Part shown: in pieces, positions 36,598 through 45,731 of the stretch
Layout: every line of letters starts with the position of its first letter
Numbering within the stretch: position 1 is the stretch's first letter
Assembly (NCBI RefSeq): GCF_003385455.1
Contig: NZ_QNUF01000016.1
Span: 44,443-108,442 of the forward strand
Origin: Chryseobacterium rhizosphaerae
GTDB lineage: Bacteria; Bacteroidota; Bacteroidia; Flavobacteriales; Weeksellaceae
Direction of reading: 5' to 3'
Length of the DNA: 64,000 nucleotides
The notes under the pieces: generated by a model
What the model was told of the DNA's origin: nothing
The model's input: the letters and a program-made list of their open reading frames with translations, nothing else
Database searches by the model: none
Translations under genes and position numbers: made by a program

Positions 36598-37332
36598 TTA
36601 TTCATAATATTCTTTCATAAGGCTTTTCCGTTCTTTAGTTTCCAGATTGATATATTCAAACTTTTTATATTGGCAGAATGATCCCATATCTTTATCGCCA
36701 TTAATAAAAATGCCCCCTACCAAAATGATATACTTGCAGGGATAGCTGGTTTCTTTTACCAATACCTCGATACGTTCATCTATAGCTTCATACATCACTT
36801 CGGTAGCTTCGAAAATCTGATTCTTTGCATTCAGGATTCTGTCTTTCTTGTGGAGGAATATCTGCTCAATGGTATTCATCTGAAAATCCAGTGAAGTGAT
36901 ATTGCCCTCAATGATTTGCCCGGCTTCCAACTTTCCCAATGCTCCTTTTGCTGCTCCACAGCAGGCAGAATTATTATGTTGTCCTATTCTGTTTATTTCT
37001 CCAATTTGCCCGCTTTTGGTAATCCCAATATGAGGGGCGTAAAAAATGACTACAGCACCGTCCTCAGGAACATGATGAGCAAAAGCTCCCATTCCTGTAA
37101 GGCCGGCAAAAGGGAAACCATCAAGTCCTCCCAGATGAAACGGGCCAAGCATTTCATAAGCCCTCGGTGGATACTGTATTGCATTGACATCATCACAACA
37201 CATACTATCGGCATGCATCAGCTGATTAGGTTTTAGTTCTAAATGCTTTTCAAGGGTATCTAATAGTCGGTTGACTGTATCAATAGATGTTAAAGCTTTT
37301 GGGTACCATTTTCTTACAGATTCTATACTCAT
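36598..37332 (-). CDS. LCIB/LCIC-like carbonic anhydrase family protein
   Basis: This 244-residue protein resembles the limiting-CO2-inducible B/C family (theta-type carbonic anhydrases with a beta-CA-like fold), which interconvert CO2 and bicarbonate. The likely metal and catalytic residues are present: MCCDDVN (C45/C46, D47/D48), GAFAHHVP (H86/H87) and SACCGAAKGAL (C124/C125). FHLGGLDGFPFAGLTG is also family-like. The start at 37332 (MSIESVRKWYP) is preferred to an upstream Met 11 codons earlier, because that extension is a Lys-rich string. There is no signal peptide, so it is cytoplasmic. It is the last gene of a three-gene operon with a bestrophin and a K+ channel. Confidence 0.8.
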   Translation of the reverse strand: MSIESVRKWYPKALTSIDTVNRLLDTLEKHLELKPNQLMHADSMCCDDVNAIQYPPRAYEMLGPFHLGGLDGFPFAGLTGMGAFAHHVPEDGAVVIFYAPHIGITKSGQIGEINRIGQHNNSACCGAAKGALGKLEAGQIIEGNITSLDFQMNTIEQIFLHKKDRILNAKNQIFEATEVMYEAIDERIEVLVKETSYPCKYIILVGGIFINGDKDMGSFCQYKKFEYINLETKERKSLMKEYYE

Positions 37333-37382
37333 ATTTTTGTTTTTTTTTGTACTAACTTTTACCAACGATATATTCCTGATTT

Positions 37383-38399
37383 TTACATTAAAATATTATT
37401 AACAGGCTGTATAGCAGGAGGCAGTTCTTTTTCTCCAAACATTTCACGTAAATCAATTTCTATATTCCTGCTGATTTGTGTAATTGAAATATCGTTTGCA
37501 TTTCCTTCGAATGGGTTTTCTGTATTTTCGCCAATCTGTTCCAGAACCAAAAATACCCAGCCCAGCAATACACTGAAAGGAACTGTAAACCAGATGATGC
37601 CTTCACCAAATTTTTCTACCATTTTTGAAAATTCGCCTATAAACCCCAGGGGCAATAGAAAACACAGAGCATTTGTAAAATACAGATTAATGCTGGAGAA
37701 TTGCCGTGGATAAGGAAAGTTTTTGATCCTTTCACATTTCCCCTGCTGATCATATAATTCTTTAAACTGATTCTCCAGAGCTGTATAATTATAATCTGAA
37801 ATCTTGCCCTCTTCATTCAAGGTTCTCAAATGAGTAGACTGTAAAGAAATGATTTGAGTCGCCCGGTTTTTTGTTGTAAGGATATAGTCCAGCTCAGCTT
37901 TGTTTAAAAAAGGTTTCAGCTCTTCCTCAATAGTATTTTCCCATTCCGGAACTGTATAATATTTTAAATATTCTCTGTTATAGCTTTTTGTTTTTACATG
38001 TTCCCAGCTCTTGGTTTCTCTGAGCTGAAATCTTAATGCCGTAAGCCAGGCAAAATGACGGTAGATAATCTGCTGATGTATGGCTGCTTCTTGTGTTTTA
38101 TCATCAACTCTTATAAAATCCTTTACCAGCATGCCGAAACTACGGCTGTTATTGATGATTGCCCCATAAATTTGCCGGGCTTCCCAGCTTCGGTTGTAGG
38201 TTTGGGTGTTTTTAAACCCCGAAATGAATGCTGCAGCGGTTCCCAGCAGTGCTACAGGAACCCATGGAATGGCCAGCCACTTCCATCCGAGAAAATAAAA
38301 TAAAGCTGTAGGAATAATGCTTACAATAAGCATTTTATAGATTTTTTTCCTTGTCCATGGAATGAAGTGATAAAGCTTGTAATGTGAGCCTGTATTCAT
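37383..38399 (-). CDS. Bestrophin-family anion channel
   Basis: This 338-residue membrane protein belongs to the bestrophin (UPF0187) family of pentameric anion channels, which pass chloride and often bicarbonate. Family signs include the opening YHFIPWTRKKIYK, a first hydrophobic hairpin (residues about 24-57), FKNTQTYNRSWEARQIYGAIINNSR and the later LPLGFIGEF and IIWFTVPFSVLLGWVFLVLEQIGE segments. ENPFEGNANDISI near residue 300 is a strong family marker. It starts 6 bases after the channel gene stop and ends 50 bases before the carbonic anhydrase start, so the three are one operon. In this setting bicarbonate is a likely cargo. Confidence 0.9.
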   Translation of the reverse strand: MNTGSHYKLYHFIPWTRKKIYKMLIVSIIPTALFYFLGWKWLAIPWVPVALLGTAAAFISGFKNTQTYNRSWEARQIYGAIINNSRSFGMLVKDFIRVDDKTQEAAIHQQIIYRHFAWLTALRFQLRETKSWEHVKTKSYNREYLKYYTVPEWENTIEEELKPFLNKAELDYILTTKNRATQIISLQSTHLRTLNEEGKISDYNYTALENQFKELYDQQGKCERIKNFPYPRQFSSINLYFTNALCFLLPLGFIGEFSKMVEKFGEGIIWFTVPFSVLLGWVFLVLEQIGENTENPFEGNANDISITQISRNIEIDLREMFGEKELPPAIQPVNNILM

Positions 38400-38405
38400 A
38401 ACAAA

Positions 38406-39116
38406 TTAATTTTTTGATGAAAATTTACTGATCAGAATGCCCACGAGCACTACCGTATAGAACTGCCCGGCTATACCCACAAAAGCTGTTATCAGTTTTG
38501 TAACATGGGTATTGGGGGTAATATCTCCAAACCCAATACTTGTAAATGTTATAGAGCAGAAATACACCAGATCAATAAAAGTAAGAGCAGGAGAAGATAT
38601 ATCAACCCCCTTAAAAGAAGCGTGGTTACGATATTGGAAAAACTGCAGGGAAAAAACTGCAATTTCAATCAGCAGCATATAGCCGCAGATGGAAGCAGAG
38701 ATAATATCCGTATTGATGTATCCCGGTTTTATAAGAAACCGTAAAACTTCCATAAAAAGAAAACAGAAGAAGACTACATAATTAATGTTCAAAAATGTAA
38801 AATACCAGGAAATGTCTTTAAAAAATGGAATGCCAATAGGCAGTAATAAAATAACAATAAAATGTAGATTTCTGAACCAGTGTTTCCAGCTATGCTTTCC
38901 AATAAATAAGAAAACAGACCCCAAACCTAGAATCAACATATTAATAGGCCATATGACATGGGTGTAAAAGTCCATGTCTGTAAGAAATACTCCCACAAAT
39001 AAATGCTGTAGCAAAGCGAATAGAAGGATCTCATATTTTCTTTCCTGTAACTTTTGGCTGGTCTTTCTTATAAAACCCAGACTCCGCTGTGGATCTTCAC
39101 CATGTATGGTAATCAT
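38406..39116 (-). CDS. Potassium channel family protein
   Basis: This 236-residue integral membrane protein has about five hydrophobic segments before a pore loop. The selectivity filter reads TFTSIGFGDITP (residues 190-201), a GFGD-type K+ filter. A last inner helix follows, and the protein ends directly (ISKFSSKN) with no cytoplasmic RCK or cyclic-nucleotide domain. It is the first gene of the operon with the bestrophin and carbonic anhydrase genes. A K+ path could balance charge when an anion channel opens; that role is inference. Confidence 0.85.
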   Translation of the reverse strand: MITIHGEDPQRSLGFIRKTSQKLQERKYEILLFALLQHLFVGVFLTDMDFYTHVIWPINMLILGLGSVFLFIGKHSWKHWFRNLHFIVILLLPIGIPFFKDISWYFTFLNINYVVFFCFLFMEVLRFLIKPGYINTDIISASICGYMLLIEIAVFSLQFFQYRNHASFKGVDISSPALTFIDLVYFCSITFTSIGFGDITPNTHVTKLITAFVGIAGQFYTVVLVGILISKFSSKN

Positions 39117-39340
39117 TGTATTTTTTTAATATCATCAAAATACAAAAGTGAACTATTAAAATTAAAATAACATGGTGAATTTTTCTGAACTTTCAGTTCC
39201 CTGATTATTTGAATCCGATTATGAAGAGATGGCTGATTAATCGAGAAATCACAAGAATTGTTACCTATAAAATGATAAAGACGAAGAGAGGGGGTGAAAT
39301 TTGGATTTTCAGGTGTTCCATTGCTGAATATAAAAAACAA

Positions 39341-39367
39341 AAAAACCTCTAAATAATTTAGAGGTTT
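39341..39367 (-). terminator. Terminator of tRNA-Phe copy 2
   Basis: The stem AAACCTCTAAA/TTTAGAGGTTT (39343-39353 with 39357-39367) has a three-base loop and, on the minus strand, ends in a T run. It corresponds in position to the terminator of copy 1, with a changed stem tip. Confidence 0.7.
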
Positions 39368-39495
39368 TAAAGTGGTTTCTCCAGGAATCGAACCAGGGAC
39401 ACATGGATTTTCAATCCATTGCTCTACCAACTGAGCTAAGAAACCATTATGTTTTTGTGTGTCTTACTTCGTTGTTTTAAAGTGATGCAAAAGTA
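39363..39495 (-). repeat. 133-bp direct repeat copy 2 (tRNA-Phe transcription unit)
   Basis: This is the second copy of the unit at 33796-33928, 5567 bases away and in the same orientation. It includes the -7 box TACTTTTG (minus strand, 39488-39495). Confidence 0.85.
39373..39445 (-). tRNA. tRNA-Phe (GAA), copy 2
   Basis: The 73-base tRNA is identical to copy 1, with anticodon GAA. Confidence 0.95.
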
Positions 39496-39554
39496 GTAAG
39501 TTTTAGTATACAAAGCAAGTATTCATCGTACTTTTTTTCACTAAAGTTAAAAAC

Positions 39555-41396
39555 CTACTGATTATCAGCCGGATTATTTTCCTGCTCTTTTCTGATTTGT
39601 TCACTCATCTCTTCCAATACCGGTTTAATGGTGTTTTCCGGAAGATCACTGATCCTGATATACATTAATCCATCAATGGCATCATTGAAGTTAGGGTCAA
39701 CGTTGAAAGCAATTACTTTCGCGTTTTGCTTAATATATTTTTTAATCAAAACAGGCAATCTTAATTCAGGCTCTAAGTCATCAATAATCTTATCAAGCTT
39801 ATTAAGATCAGACTCCATTTCTTCAAAGAAGATATTCTTATCCCTGTCACGTAGCTTTACCTTATATTCATTTCTTGGAGTGATATATTGAGCCACCGCC
39901 GAGTCAAAATAATTGGAACGCATAAATTCAATCATCAGAGATTTGGAAAACTCCGAAAACTTATTCGAAATACTTACCCCACCCATCAGAAATTTATGAT
40001 CAGAATTTCTCAGGCAGACATGTACAATCCCTCTCCATAAAAGGAAAAGAGGAAGTGGTTTTTGCTGATACTCCTGGCAGATATATGCACGTCCCATTTC
40101 AATCACCTTTTTAAAGAAAGGATGAATGTCCTGCTCAAATTCAAATAAAGAACTGGTGTAAAAACCTTTGATGCCATATTTTTTCATGACCTCTCTACCC
40201 AGAGCCATTCTGTAAGCTCCCGCCAGTTTCTTTTCACCATTGTCCCAAAGGAAAAGGTGATGGTAATGTTTGTCATATTCATCAAGGTCAAACGGAAGAT
40301 TACTCCCTTCACCTACGGCACGGAACGTAAGCTCTCTCTGACGTCCTATTTCCCTCATGATAGAAGGTATCTCTTCATAAGTGGTAAAGTAGATTTCGTA
40401 ATTTCCGTTACTGAATAACATCTTATCAGTACCTCTTAATTTGTCAACATCCTTGATAATGTCCTCTTTAGGTGTTTCATCAATAATGTTCTGAACAATA
40501 TTTTCTTCTTTTAATAAAGGAAACTTTACGGACAGATTCTGAAGATTGATGCTTTGGGCCAGAGATTTTCTTTTTTCATAATAAGATTTCATCATATAAA
40601 CCTTACGTTTCAGAAACTCTCCCAGTTCTTCAATCGTTTCCATTTCGTCCATTGCCTTTAATGTAATAGGCCTCCCGATTCTGATTCTGATAGGTCTTTC
40701 CCTGTCATTCATCATTTCAGCAGGCAGCATCAGGGTCTGTAAACTCGGATGAAGTTTGGCAACCTGATAAAAAAGACGGCTGTTTTTAGCATGGAAATAC
40801 ATAGGAACTACCGGCACTTTAGCCATTCTTATAAGCTTAAGTGCCGTTTTTTCCCAGTCTTTATCTAAGATTTCTCCGTAAGGGTTATTCTTATTGGAAA
40901 CTTCCCCTGCCGGAAAAATACCTACACAGCCTCCGTTTTGGATATGCTTGAGCGTTTCACGCATTCCCGAAGAACTGCTGTAGACTTCTTTTCTGTTTTC
41001 AAAAGGATTTACAGGAATTACGTACGGTTCCATAGGCTTGATCTTTTCCAAAAGGAAATTTCCCATGATTTTGAAATCCGGACGAACCTCTGTAAGGATC
41101 TTGCACATTAAAATTCCGTCAATAGCACCCAGTGGATGATTGGACACCAGAATAAAAGGTCCCGTTTTGGGAATTTTTGCAAGATCTTCTTCAAAAGCTA
41201 CATAGCTTAGGTTTCTTTCTCTCACAAATGAGTCGAAAAAGTCTTTACCTTCCTTATCTTTTAGTTTGTCGTATAGTTTATTTACTTCGTTTATTTTAGC
41301 AATGCTCATCACAGCAGATGCTACTGGATTCTTTAGAAATCCAATTTTACTTAAGCCGGAAGCTTTGATCAGATCGTTTTTCGAAATTAAACTCAT
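39555..41396 (-). CDS. Bifunctional acyltransferase-GNAT protein for amino-acid-containing lipids (OlsF/Gls-like)
   Basis: This 613-residue fusion protein has an N-terminal PlsC-type acyltransferase (residues about 70-260) with SNHPLGAIDG (His and Asp five apart) and GIFPAGEVS. The C-terminal part (about 310-560) is an OlsB-like N-acyltransferase of the GNAT superfamily (ELTFRAVGEGSNLPFDLDEYD, AGAYRMALGREVMKKYGIKG). Proteins with these two activities make ornithine, glycine or related aminolipids by N-acylation followed by O-acylation; flavobacteria are rich in such lipids. The head-group amino acid cannot be read from sequence. It starts 22 bases after the aspartate kinase stop, in the same direction. 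Confidence 0.8.
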   Translation of the reverse strand: MSLISKNDLIKASGLSKIGFLKNPVASAVMSIAKINEVNKLYDKLKDKEGKDFFDSFVRERNLSYVAFEEDLAKIPKTGPFILVSNHPLGAIDGILMCKILTEVRPDFKIMGNFLLEKIKPMEPYVIPVNPFENRKEVYSSSSGMRETLKHIQNGGCVGIFPAGEVSNKNNPYGEILDKDWEKTALKLIRMAKVPVVPMYFHAKNSRLFYQVAKLHPSLQTLMLPAEMMNDRERPIRIRIGRPITLKAMDEMETIEELGEFLKRKVYMMKSYYEKRKSLAQSINLQNLSVKFPLLKEENIVQNIIDETPKEDIIKDVDKLRGTDKMLFSNGNYEIYFTTYEEIPSIMREIGRQRELTFRAVGEGSNLPFDLDEYDKHYHHLFLWDNGEKKLAGAYRMALGREVMKKYGIKGFYTSSLFEFEQDIHPFFKKVIEMGRAYICQEYQQKPLPLFLLWRGIVHVCLRNSDHKFLMGGVSISNKFSEFSKSLMIEFMRSNYFDSAVAQYITPRNEYKVKLRDRDKNIFFEEMESDLNKLDKIIDDLEPELRLPVLIKKYIKQNAKVIAFNVDPNFNDAIDGLMYIRISDLPENTIKPVLEEMSEQIRKEQENNPADNQ

Positions 41397-41418
41397 GTGT
41401 GTTTAGTCGCAATTAAAA

Positions 41419-42657
41419 TTATTGTGTTACCATTTGAAGTGTATTCTTGGAAATTTGCTCCAATAATACATTTTTTTCATGGTAAAATTTTTCAATATGA
41501 TCCATCTTCGCATTTCTTACTGTGAATAAAGATACATTTTTAATTGCTTCGGTTTTAAAAATTTTATGAAGCTCTTCGTTAAGTTCTTCAATGTGGTTAA
41601 ATTTATCTTCCAGACATAAAGCCAATGAAATAGCAGAATTCTGCATCAAGGAAACTTTAATTTTGTACTTGGATAAATAGCCGAATATAAGGCTCATATG
41701 ATCCTCTGCGATGAAAGAAAAATCTCTTGTTGAAATCTTCAATAGAGCCTGGTTTTCTTTTAAAATATAAGTTTCTTCCTGTTGGTTTTTGTCTGAAGCG
41801 CCTACTTTGGTCCCTTCTTTTGTAGGATCTACGAAAGATTTTACATAAAAAGGAATGTTTTTCTGTTGTAGCGGCTGTAATGTTTTTGGGTGTATTACAC
41901 TCGCTCCGTAATAAGCCATCTCAATAGCTTCCTCATAAGAAATATTGGAAAGAAGAGTTACATCGTTGAATTTTCTTGGATCTCCGGTCATTACACCCGG
42001 TACATCTTTCCAGATCGTCATTGCTTCTGCATCTAAGCAGAATGCAAAAATAGCAGCAGAATAGTCAGAACCTTCTCTTCCTAAAGTTACCGTGAAATTA
42101 TTATCATCTGAACCAATGAATCCTTGGGTAACATAGCAGATTTCAGGATTTAAATTTGAAATAAAATCCTCAGTTTTTGTCCAATCTACATTACCTTCCC
42201 TGTAAGAATTATCTGTTTTAATGTAATCTCTGGCATCCAGCCATTGATTGGTAAACTGGATCTCATTCAGGTATTCACTTACAATTTTAGTTGAAATCAT
42301 TTCTCCGCAACTCACCACCTGATCATATACAAAACTGTAATTAGGAGATTTGTTTCTTCTTAAAAATGAATCTATATCATCAAAAAAGAGATTGATTTCT
42401 GCAAAAACTGCATGATTTTCAGGAAAGAGACCTTCCGCTACCTCAATGTGTTTTCGTTTTATCTTTTCAATCTCTGTTTGATAGTTATCCTTCTTGAAAT
42501 AAAGTTCTACAACCTTTTCCAACTCGTTCGTCGTTTTGCCCATTGCTGAAATTACCAGCAAGCATTTGGCAAATCCCTGGCTTTTTAGAACCATAGACAC
42601 GTTTTTTACACTTTCGGCATCTTTTACCGATGCCCCACCAAACTTGAAAATTTTCAT
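41419..42657 (-). CDS. lysC: Aspartate kinase
   Basis: This enzyme phosphorylates aspartate at the start of the lysine, threonine and methionine pathways. The ATG at 42657 gives the family N-terminus MKIFKFGGASVKDAESV, with the ATP-site KFGGAS; an upstream in-frame extension has no family features. TLGREGSDYSAA and WKDVPGVMTGDPR are further kinase signatures, and the last 130 residues form ACT-type regulatory domains. At 412 residues it is a monofunctional aspartokinase, not the fused kinase-homoserine dehydrogenase. It precedes the lipid acyltransferase gene on the same strand. Confidence 0.9.
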   Translation of the reverse strand: MKIFKFGGASVKDAESVKNVSMVLKSQGFAKCLLVISAMGKTTNELEKVVELYFKKDNYQTEIEKIKRKHIEVAEGLFPENHAVFAEINLFFDDIDSFLRRNKSPNYSFVYDQVVSCGEMISTKIVSEYLNEIQFTNQWLDARDYIKTDNSYREGNVDWTKTEDFISNLNPEICYVTQGFIGSDDNNFTVTLGREGSDYSAAIFAFCLDAEAMTIWKDVPGVMTGDPRKFNDVTLLSNISYEEAIEMAYYGASVIHPKTLQPLQQKNIPFYVKSFVDPTKEGTKVGASDKNQQEETYILKENQALLKISTRDFSFIAEDHMSLIFGYLSKYKIKVSLMQNSAISLALCLEDKFNHIEELNEELHKIFKTEAIKNVSLFTVRNAKMDHIEKFYHEKNVLLEQISKNTLQMVTQ

Positions 42658-42960
42658 TAAATTGTTAAAAATAAAATTGTTAGATAAAAAATTACATGAG
42701 TTTTTTACGGACGTCAAAATTATAAATTTACAACGAGATATGAAATAGTCTGGGCATGTGATGAAATTAAGATTTCCTTAAAATGAGAATAATATGGCCT
42801 TAATGACAGAAATTTGGATAGGGAATGAGCTGTTATTACTCAATGTTATATTGTTTTTAAGATGTATAGTGTTGAAAAACAGCGAGTACCGTCTTTTGTA
42901 ATTTAATTTTCCTAATGCGATAAATTTTCCGAAATTTGGGGAAAACGTAAAAAGAAAAAT
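42658..42960. promoter_or_regulatory. Divergent intergenic region between lysC and fbp
   Basis: The 303 bases between the divergent aspartate kinase and fbp genes hold no ORF. Both promoters should lie here, but I see no convincing TAnnTTTG box at the expected distance. Confidence 0.4.
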
Positions 42961-43977
42961 ATGTCAAATCAACCATTACAGACTTTAGGAGAATTTCTTA
43001 TAGATAAACAGGACGATTTTCAATATTCTACAGGTGAATTTTCTCGTCTTCTGAGCGCAATAAGATTGGCTTCGAAAGTGGTAAACAGAGAAGTAAATAA
43101 AGCCGGAATTGTAGATATAACAGGAGCTGCCGGCAACCAGAATATTCAGGGTGAGGAACAGCAGAAGCTTGATGTGATCGCTAATGAAATTTTTATTACG
43201 GCTTTGTCTCAAAGAGAGGTTGTTTGTGGTATTGCGTCTGAGGAAAATGATGATTTTATTGATATTAAATGTGGGGAGAACGGTCACTTAAGTAAATATG
43301 TAGTACTTATTGATCCGTTGGACGGATCTTCCAATATTGATGTAAATGTTTCTGTGGGAACGATCTTCTCTATCTACAGAAGAGTTACTGAACCTGGAAC
43401 TCCTGTACAGCTGGAAGACTTTTTACAGAAAGGGATTAATCAGATTGCAGCAGGATATGTTATTTACGGTTCTTCTACAATGATCGTTTATACTACCGGA
43501 AATGGAGTAAACGGATTTACACTGGATCCTTCTTTGGGAACTTATTACCTTTCTCATCCCAATATGACTTTCCCAAAAACAGGTAAAATCTATTCTATCA
43601 ACGAAGGAAACTATATCAAATTCCCTCAGGGAGTGAAAAACTACCTTAAATATTGTCAGATGGAAGAAGGAGACCGTCCTTATACTTCAAGGTATATCGG
43701 TTCTTTGGTTGCCGATTTCCATAGAAATATGCTGAAAGGTGGAATCTATATTTATCCGTCTTATTCTCAGGCTCCGAACGGTAAACTGAGATTATTATAC
43801 GAATGTAATCCTATGGCATTCCTTGCTGAGCAGGCAGGTGGAAAGGCAACAGACGGATTCAGAAGAATTTTGGAGGTCGAGCCAACAGAACTTCACCAAA
43901 GAATTCCATTTTTCTGCGGAAGTGTAGACATGGTAGAAAAAGCAGAAGAATTTATGCGTATCGATAGTGTGAAATAA
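42961..43977 (+). CDS. fbp: Fructose-1,6-bisphosphatase class I
   Basis: This gluconeogenic enzyme removes the 1-phosphate of fructose 1,6-bisphosphate in the cytoplasm. At 338 residues it has the usual length. Metal-site sequences are clear: SEENDD near residue 97 and the signature [20 protein letters not shown] at about 116-135. [21 protein letters not shown] and GGKATDG near the C-terminus are also typical of class I. The next gene, menC, starts 10 bases after the stop and is probably co-transcribed, although the two pathways are unrelated. Confidence 0.96.
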   Translation: MSNQPLQTLGEFLIDKQDDFQYSTGEFSRLLSAIRLASKVVNREVNKAGIVDITGAAGNQNIQGEEQQKLDVIANEIFITALSQREVVCGIASEENDDFIDIKCGENGHLSKYVVLIDPLDGSSNIDVNVSVGTIFSIYRRVTEPGTPVQLEDFLQKGINQIAAGYVIYGSSTMIVYTTGNGVNGFTLDPSLGTYYLSHPNMTFPKTGKIYSINEGNYIKFPQGVKNYLKYCQMEEGDRPYTSRYIGSLVADFHRNMLKGGIYIYPSYSQAPNGKLRLLYECNPMAFLAEQAGGKATDGFRRILEVEPTELHQRIPFFCGSVDMVEKAEEFMRIDSVK

Positions 43978-43987
43978 ACAGCATAGT

Positions 43988-45007
43988 ATGGAAGCGTCTT
44001 ATTTTAGATATCTATTACAATTTAAACGCCCGAGTGGAACATCTCGTGGCGTTTTGCTTGATAAGGAAACCTTTATTCTTGAAATTTCAGAAAATGGAAA
44101 AAAAGGAGTAGGAGAGTGTGCCATTTTCAGAGGATTGAGTTTTGATGACCGACCGGATTATGAAGACAAGCTAAAATGGCTTTGTGAAAACATTGAAAAG
44201 GATTTTGCTGATCTAAAAGAAGAACTGAAAGACTTTCCGTCAATATGGTTTGGCTACGAGCAGGCGATTTTGAATCTGAAGTATGAAGGCAGTCTTTATT
44301 TCCCAAGTGAATTTACTGAAGGGAAATCTGCTATTACCATCAATGGTTTGATATGGATGGGGGAGATCGGGTATATGGAAGAACAGATTGAAGAGAAACT
44401 TGAAAAAGGCTTTCATTGCATCAAACTGAAAATCGGTGTCAACTGGAAAGAAGAACATATCATTCTTCAGAAGCTTAGAGAGAAATTTTCTAAAGATCAG
44501 TTGGAACTGCGTGTAGATGCGAATGGAGGATTTAATAAAGAAGAAGCAGTACTTGTTTTGCAACAGCTGGCAGATCTTGATATTCATTCTATTGAGCAGC
44601 CTATCAAAGCGGGAAATTGGCATGGTATGAAAGAATTATGTTCAAAAACACCTACACCAATTGCATTGGATGAAGAGTTGATAGGCATAACTGATCCCGA
44701 TAAAAAGAAGCTTCTGCTAGAAACAGTAAAACCACAGTATATTATTTTGAAACCTGCTTTAGTAGGAGGTTTCGCCGGTTCTGATGAATGGATTTCTCTG
44801 GCGGAAGAACAAAATATAGGGTGGTGGATTACCTCCGCACTGGAAAGTAATATAGGATTGAACGCCATTGCTCAATATACAGTAACTAAAAAAAATCCAA
44901 TGCCTCAAGGGTTGGGCACCGGATCTTTATTTGTTAATAATTTTGAATCAAGTCTGGATCTCAGAAATGAGTTGCTGTGGTTCAAAACTGAAAAGAAAAT
45001 TAATTAG
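43988..45007 (+). CDS. menC: o-Succinylbenzoate synthase (enolase superfamily)
   Basis: This enzyme dehydrates SHCHC to o-succinylbenzoate in menaquinone synthesis. It is an enolase-superfamily member with the expected catalytic residues in order: KLKIG (Lys pair near residues 142-144), RVDANGGF (Asp ligand), IEQPI (Glu ligand), ALDEEL (Asp/Glu ligand) and IILKPALVGG (second catalytic Lys). Length (339) and the early VGECAIFRGLSFDD segment fit MenC of Bacteroidota; a dipeptide epimerase is the main alternative. Its last 8 bases overlap the 3' end of a small convergent peptide gene. Confidence 0.88.
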   Translation: MEASYFRYLLQFKRPSGTSRGVLLDKETFILEISENGKKGVGECAIFRGLSFDDRPDYEDKLKWLCENIEKDFADLKEELKDFPSIWFGYEQAILNLKYEGSLYFPSEFTEGKSAITINGLIWMGEIGYMEEQIEEKLEKGFHCIKLKIGVNWKEEHIILQKLREKFSKDQLELRVDANGGFNKEEAVLVLQQLADLDIHSIEQPIKAGNWHGMKELCSKTPTPIALDEELIGITDPDKKKLLLETVKPQYIILKPALVGGFAGSDEWISLAEEQNIGWWITSALESNIGLNAIAQYTVTKKNPMPQGLGTGSLFVNNFESSLDLRNELLWFKTEKKIN

Positions 45008-45170
45008 GACAGGTCGGGTTATCCCAGTGATCATTATCCCAGGCTCTGCAGCATTTGTTTTTCGCATCCCAATTGTTGCAGCCTATGGGAATGGGAGGAG
45101 GATTACCGCCATTAATTGTTCTTAATGCCCTCTTGCCCAATTTCTTCATGTGGTCTTGTTGATTTTTCAT
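45000..45170 (-). CDS. Bacteriocin-like GG-leader peptide
   Basis: This 56-residue precursor has a double-Gly leader (MKKLGKRALRTINGG, cleavage after G22) of the kind common in Chryseobacterium bacteriocin-like peptides. The 34-residue core is Pro-, Trp- and Asn-rich with four Cys (31, 40, 41, 54), suggesting disulfides. Start at 45170 (MKNQQDHMKK) is chosen; Met 8 is an alternative. No peptidase-containing ABC transporter or modification enzyme is nearby, so export would depend on a system elsewhere. The gene overlaps menC tail to tail by 8 bases. Antimicrobial activity is not shown by the sequence alone. Confidence 0.65.
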   Translation of the reverse strand: MKNQQDHMKKLGKRALRTINGGNPPPIPIGCNNWDAKNKCCRAWDNDHWDNPTCPN

Positions 45171-45731
45171 AATTGATAGTAATGGTTTGGTCAATAAATA
45201 TCGAAAATTTTTTCCACCTGAACAATTTTATGGAATCTATATTGTTGGTATTGTGTGAATTATTGATATGATGGCATTTGTTCTGTACTATTCAATGATC
45301 ATATTTGAACTTTTCCAGAATGACAAAGATGAGTAAGAAGTGCTTATTACGTGAATGAAATATTCTGCATGTTTTCCGATTTCAATCCGAACGATCGATG
45401 GAGATATTTGTGTCCTCACAGGTTAGAACATAAAAACACATTCCTCCAATACATTTGTAGGAACAGGATAATATTTTCGACTCTATTTAAGGGATAAAGT
45501 AATTTTAGGTTCGGATATTCTGCTTTTTTTGGCGTTATTTTTTATTAAATCACATTCTTTGCGAAAATTGCTTTCTTAATATATTCTACTATAGAAGAAA
45601 ACTTGGCTTTAAATTTTTTCATAATAAAAGTGTAATTCTCTACTATTTGAGTTGGCAATCATTATGCCATTCTCTTAAACCTTAGCAACTTTAACACATG
45701 CTCATTTTTATAGTATTTTTTTAATTTCTTA
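45171..45731. other. Long AT-rich intergenic region
   Basis: No ORF, tRNA or strong hairpin is visible in these 561 bases. The left part must hold the promoter of the GG-leader peptide; the right part is the 3' flank of the hydrolase gene. Confidence 0.4.

Noticed and set aside
39113..39430. Minus-strand ORF of 105 codons
   Set aside because: Its start (MVEQWIENPCVPGSIPGETT) is a translation of the tRNA-Phe region; the rest is AT-rich intergenic sequence.
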